NCBI RefSeq assembly: GCF_003369915.1
Contig: NC_046673.1
Span: 1,038,001-1,102,000, forward strand
Origin: Drosophila miranda
Taxonomy: Eukaryota; Arthropoda; Insecta; Diptera; Drosophilidae
Direction of reading: 5' to 3'
Length of the DNA: 64,000 nt
How positions within the stretch are numbered: the first letter of the stretch is position 1; the number at the start of each line of letters is the position of its first letter. A program made the translations under genes and the position numbers. Shown here in pieces: positions 59,080-64,000 of the stretch. The notes beneath the pieces are model-generated. The model made no database searches and was not told the DNA's origin. It saw only the letters and a list, made by a program, of their open reading frames with translations.

Positions 59080-62000
59080 ATGGGCAAAAAAGTTCACAAT
59101 GCCAAAGCGCGAAAAAATCCACAAACGATTGTAGACAATTCCGGAGTTAAAAAGGTCAAATACTCCCATCAAAATCACGTCACTCGTATTACTGACTGAC
59201 CAACCCAACATTTCCAGATTCAAATAGATGTAGACTCTGTGGCCGGGGGCGCGGGCAGGGGTAGCGGAATCGGCGCTGGCTACGATGAGGCTAATGCCTT
59301 GGTGCTGCCCTCACAGAAGCGCGCAACCAAGACTGTAGTTGGGAAGACGCAGAATGTGAAGATCCTGACTAAGAAGCAGCGCAAGCACCTGCAGGCGATT
59401 GTAGACAAGAAGAAGAAAAAGGAAGGCGTGAGTAACGTACAAGTCCCAAAATATACCCCATCACATATCCTCTCATGCAATTACAGCGAGCCCAGCTGCT
59501 AGAAGACTTGGCATCTGTACAAATACCTGACGCTGAGCTCCAGCAGTATACATCCATCACCCAGGTGCAAACGGTGGGTCTGAAGCGCCTGCAAACTCTG
59601 GACGACTACTTGGCCAAGAAGAAGGAACGGCAGGCTCAAGCGCAGGCCGAGAAAACACCCAGGAGTCGTGTGAACGCCATCAAGGGGGCAGCCAAGCGTA
59701 AACTGCTTACCGAGGAGCAGGAGGAGCTGGATGCCAAGCGAAAGAATCCTAATATAATTAGCTTAAAAGAAGACGACGAAGAGGAGAGTGCCTCTTCGAG
59801 TGACGATGATGAATCTGCAGCAGAACATTCACCAGAACCTGCGGATGGTCTCACTCTATCAGAAATAGAGCCCACGACCGTACCAGTGAAAGAAGACCGC
59901 ATACCCAAGAACGAAGACCCGAAACCTGTTGCTGCCACACCCAAATGCAGCCATCAAACAGTTTACGTCCCCGTGAATCGCATGGATAAGGTGCAGGAGG
60001 CACGTTTGCGCTTGCCTATCCTCGCAGAGGAGCAGCAGGTGATGGAGACGATCAACGAGAATCCCATTGTGATTATAGCCGGTGCGACGGGCTCGGGAAA
60101 AACGACCCAGCTGCCGCAGTTCCTTTACGAGGCAGGATACGCCCAGCACAAGATTATCGGGGTAACCGAGCCGCGGCGAGTGGCTGCCATAGCCATGTCA
60201 AAGCGTGTGGCTCACGAGATGAATCTCTCGGAGCGCGAGGTATCCTACCTCATACGTTTCGAGGGCAACGTGAGTCCGGCCACTCGCATAAAGTTCATGA
60301 CGGACGGCGTCCTGATGAAGGAGATCGAGAGCGACTTTCTGCTAAACAAATATTCTGTGATTATTCTGGACGAGGCGCACGAGCGCAGTATCTACACGGA
60401 TATCCTCGTGGGACTGCTGTCCCGCATAGTTCCCCTGCGACACAAGCGCGGAAGTCCCCTCAAGCTCATAATCATGTCTGCCACGCTCCGCGTCACCGAC
60501 TTCACAGAGAATACGCGGCTGTTCAAGCAGCCCCCGCCGCTGATCAATGTAGAGTGCCGCCAGTTTCCCGTCACCATCCACTTCCAGAAGCGCACCCCCG
60601 ACGACTACGTGGCCGAGGCATACCGCAAGGCACTGAAGATACACAACCAGCTGCCTGAGGGCGGGATTCTCATCTTCGTGACTGGCCAGCAAGAGGTCAA
60701 TCAGCTCGTGCGCAAGCTACGTCGAACTTTTCCCTGTCGTCCCACAGACAAAAACGGCGATCTGGATCACGACTCTGATCCCGTGAAGCAGAAAGAAGCA
60801 AAGGAGAATATGCAAAATGAATCTGCGGAGGACCTTAAGGAGCTGGAACTTGAATTTGATATGAAGCGTGTGATTCGCAATATCCGCAAGTCCAAGAAGA
60901 AGTTCCTCGCTCAGATGTCCCTACCAAAGATCAACCTGGACGACTACAAGCTGCCCGGCGACGACACCGAAGCGGACATGCACGATCAGGGGGACTCGGA
61001 TCCCAATTGGGATGACGAAGAGGGTGCATTTTCCGCAGATGACCAGAATGATGATGACGGACTGGGAGGCGCAGAGGTGTCCAGCATGCCCTCTGGCCCG
61101 AAGCAGCCACTCTGGGTGCTGCCCCTTTACTCGCTGCTCTCCTCCGAGAAGCAAAACCGAATCTTCCAGCCCGTCCCCGAGGGCTGTCGCCTGTGCGTGG
61201 TCAGCACCAATGTGGCTGAGACCTCTTTGACCATTCCCCACATCAAATACGTCGTAGACTGCGGCCGCCAAAAGACGCGACTCTACGACAAGCTCACCGG
61301 CGTCAGCGCCTTCGTGGTCACCTACACGTCCAAGGCCTCGGCGGAACAGCGGGCTGGTAGGGCGGGCCGCATCAGCGCTGGCCACTGCTACCGCCTGTAC
61401 TCCAGCTCCGTGTACGAGCACCAGTTCATGGAGTTCGGCATGCCGGATATCCAGCAGAAGCCCGTCGATGACCTGATGCTGCAGATGCGCACCATGGGCA
61501 TCGACCGCGTCGTCCACTTCCCCTTCCCCACGCCGCCGGAGCAAATCCAGCTGCAAGCCGCCGAGCAGCGTCTCACGGTCCTGGGCGCCCTGCAGGCTAC
61601 GCCCAACGACGCCAAGGATTTCCCTCCGGCCGTGACTCCGCTGGGGAAGGTTATCTCCCGCTTCCCGGTGGCACCTCGCTTCGGCAAGATGTTGGCCCTG
61701 TCTCATCAGCAGGACCTGCTGCCCTACACCGTGTGCCTGGTGGCCGCGCTTTCTGTGCAGGAGCTGCTGCAGGAGACAGGCGTGCAGCGGACCGAGGACG
61801 TGGCCCCCAAAGCCAACAAGTTCCACGAAAAGCGCCTGCGTTGGGCGGCGGGCGGCAACTTCCAGCTGCTTGGTGATCCCATGGTCCTCCTCCGAGCTGT
61901 GGGGGCGGCAGAGTATGCCGGCTCCAGGGCCCAGCTGCCTGAGTTCTGTGTTAACAACGGACTGCGCCAAAAGGCGATCAGCGAGGTGCGCAAGCTACGC

Positions 62001-62960
62001 GTCCAGCTGACCAACGAGATAAATCTGAACGTCAGCGGGGTGGAGCTGAGCGTGGATCCCCAGTTAAAGCCGCCCAGCGATTCACAGGCCCGATTACTGC
62101 GCCAGATATTGCTGGCTGGTATGGGCGATCGAGTGGCGCGCAAGGTGCCGTTGGCTGAGATCGCTGACAAAGAGGAACGGCGACGGCTAAAGTACGCCTA
62201 TAACTGCGCCGACATGGTCGATCCCGCCTTCCTGCACGCCTCCTCGGTGCTCAAGCAGAAGACGCCCGAGTGGATCATCTATCAGGAGGCGTACGAGCTG
62301 CGGAATGATGACTCTGAGAAGATGTTCTTGCGCGGCATTACCGCCATTGAGCCGGAGTGGCTGCTCCTCTATGTCCCTCTTCTGTGCAATATGCGTGATG
62401 TGCGCGACGATCCGCCGCCGCGCTTCGAAGCCTCGTCGGGCAAGCTCCTCTGCTTTGTGGAAGCCACGTTCGGCAAGGCTGGCTGGCCACTTCCTCTATG
62501 CGAGATAGAAATGCCACTCAGCGAGAAGGCCTGCTGGTAAGTGATGCTATCTATTTAGAACTTATAGATATTAACTATTTACACACCTTTTTTCACAGCT
62601 ACTTTGGCATGTTCCTGCTGGCTGGAGACATCTGTCCCCGGCTGGCGGCGTTCAAGCGGAAGCTGAGGGTCACACCCGCCACACTCATCAAGAGCTGGTC
62701 GAACCTCAACGACAAGGTGCTGCGCTTCAAGCGCGCCCTCATCAGCAAGGAGATCCACACCCGCCACGCCCTGCACGAGCAGTGGGCCAGCGAGCCGAAC
62801 TGTGAGTATAATCTGCTAGATTGCCAGAAAACACATTTCGCTAATGCCCTTCTATATTGTAGTCCTGCTGGAGGAGTACCACGGCTTGCTGTACGACGTG
62901 GCCCTGAGCGAGCTGACATCCCTGTGGCCACCCCTGCTCCAGCCCCTGCCAATGTCCTAA
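59080..62960 (+). CDS. kz: kurz, DEAH-box RNA helicase (DHX37/Dhr1 homologue)
   Basis: Five exons join in frame: 59080-59154, 59218-59427, 59487-62536, 62599-62801, 62863-62960; 1211 residues (melanogaster 1192). The N-terminus is basic (MGKKVHNAKARKNPQTIV, TKKQRKHLQ) and nucleolar-like, with an acidic stretch around 220. The helicase core shows motif I GATGSGKTTQ (residue 294), DEAH (390), SATLRVTDF (426) and QRAGRAGR (716). A long acidic insertion lies between the RecA domains (SDPNWDDEEGAFSADDQNDD), typical of DHX37. HA2 and OB-fold domains follow. Dhr1/DHX37 unwinds U3 snoRNA from pre-18S rRNA during 40S assembly. The first donor is weak (GTCAAA). Last exons read CCYFGMFLLAGDICPRLAAF and LLEEYHGLLYDVALSEL. 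Confidence 0.96.
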
Positions 62961-64000
62961 AAACACACGAAATGGGACTTTTGTATAACAAGTTTCATTA
63001 TATTTATTTAATTGATATACCATATATATGTATATGTATGTATATACTTTTGTGTATATTATACATTATTATGAAATTTGTTTTAAATGTAACTAAAAAC
63101 TGTATTGGGGTCACAAGGGGGAAAGCCGGGGTAGGAATTGGAATATTGTGGGAAAATGTTTAGGTTTTGTTAGCGACTAAGTTTAATGCAATTCGTACAT
63201 ATTTACGCACACATTTATATATATGTATATGTATATATATATATGTATATGTATGTACATATATATATTCCTGTCTGTTTGTTTTGTTGTGTGTGCGCGA
63301 GAGATTTGGCTATTTGATTATGGTTGGTTATTCACATCTATGTATCTTTCATATCCATCCATATGATACGGATCGAATATCGAATACCGAATATCCATCG
63401 ATCAATTCAGAATTTGGCTTACAAACGTTAACTTTGTTCGCTTTGCTACAGTCCTTACTATTATTTACAGGTGGCGTCTCTTCACATATCTTTATTTGGG
63501 ATTGGGATTAGGATTTGTTTGGGATCTTGCTTGGTGCTTGGTATTGCTGTGCACAAAGCTCTGCCCTAGTTAATGATACATATGTACACATATAATATAG
63601 GTAGATATACACAGGAGTGCTCATTCTTCCATTTGCTAGTATAATTTAATTCGTAATTGTAATCAATCGCGTTACCCATCCTCCAGTCAGTAATCATCAG
63701 TAGGTATCATGCTCAAGTTTTGCTTCGAATAGGCTTCTGTTTGCTATAGATTTAACGTACTTATACTTTGTCATTGCATTGCATTATTATATACAGATGT
63801 TGAACAATGCTGCATTTATGGTTAGTATGAGCATACACCGCCATCCGCCGTTCTATTCTCCAGAAGGAGTCTCCGGCTTGATGAGGGTTGATATGAGTTG
63901 AGCCCAGATCGTGATGCGGATATGGATGGGATCTGGGCCCAGTGAAACTTTCGAGGGTTCTGGTCACACATGTATGCACGCACACACAAGCACACACACA
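62961..64000. other. kurz 3' region and AT-rich intergenic DNA
   Basis: TATATG/TACATA repeats (63.0-63.3 kb) follow the kurz stop. I see no coding exon to the end of the window. The frames at 63167-63511 and 63761-63997 follow repeats and AT-rich DNA. Confidence 0.5.

Noticed and set aside
60921-61970. 349-codon frame antisense to kurz
   Set aside because: Shadow frame; the sense strand has all DEAH helicase motifs.

Overview
The window is from a Drosophila X chromosome (Muller element A), most likely an obscura-group species (D. pseudoobscura, D. miranda, D. subobscura and relatives). The evidence is gene content plus repeat type. Genes that sit together near the tip of the D. melanogaster X are in order here (tempura, an UNC93-like gene, CRAL-TRIO genes, crn, Or2a, fs(1)K10, kz), and protein lengths are close to the melanogaster ones. 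The repeats are DINE-1/INE-1-type Helitrons with the TATACCCGATACTCAAAATG head that I associate with the obscura group. The species is an inference.

Layout. 1-10.4 kb is noncoding and rich in microsatellites, with one Helitron; it is probably intron or upstream DNA of the first gene. 10.4-11.3 kb holds the last coding exon of an unrecognised nuclear-looking protein with a long Met-Gly repeat, followed by a long AT-rich 3' region. 16.2-17.8 kb holds a decayed and a fresher Helitron. 18-19.7 kb (-) is Vml, an eggshell protein. 21.1-24.1 kb (+) is Grp170, an ER chaperone. 27.8-30.6 kb (+) is a UBE2Q-type ubiquitin-conjugating enzyme in eight coding exons. 31.9-34.6 kb holds two Helitrons head to tail, the second with an internal tandem duplication. 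34.8-36.5 kb (-) is a UTP15 homologue and 37.6-38.9 kb (+) is tempura; between them lies a Motif1/DRE promoter cluster. 41.1-44.1 kb (+) is an UNC93-like transporter. 46.0-47.6 and 49.2-50.6 kb (+) are two CRAL-TRIO lipid-binding genes with matching exon structure, with an intronless SWEET-like membrane protein gene between them. 51.4-53.5 kb (+) is crooked neck, convergent with Or2a (-, 54.7-55.9 kb). fs(1)K10 (-, 57.2-58.5 kb) and kurz (+, 59.1-63.0 kb) are divergent.

The genes do not form a pathway. Most are housekeeping (ribosome assembly: UTP15, kurz; splicing: crn; ER folding: Grp170; ubiquitin: UBE2Q; Rab prenylation: tempura), and several have DRE (TATCGATA-type) sites upstream. Vml and fs(1)K10 belong to oogenesis and Or2a to smell. 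The best second-look items are a structurally conserved K10 mRNA transport signal at 56630-56673, the intronless SWEET-like gene at 47870-48646, a reading-frame conflict inside the UNC93-like gene's second exon, and GA-rich motifs in every Helitron copy. I found no CRISPR, tRNA or rRNA and no clearly new multi-gene system. Exon joins were deduced by eye from splice signals, frame and remembered homologues.
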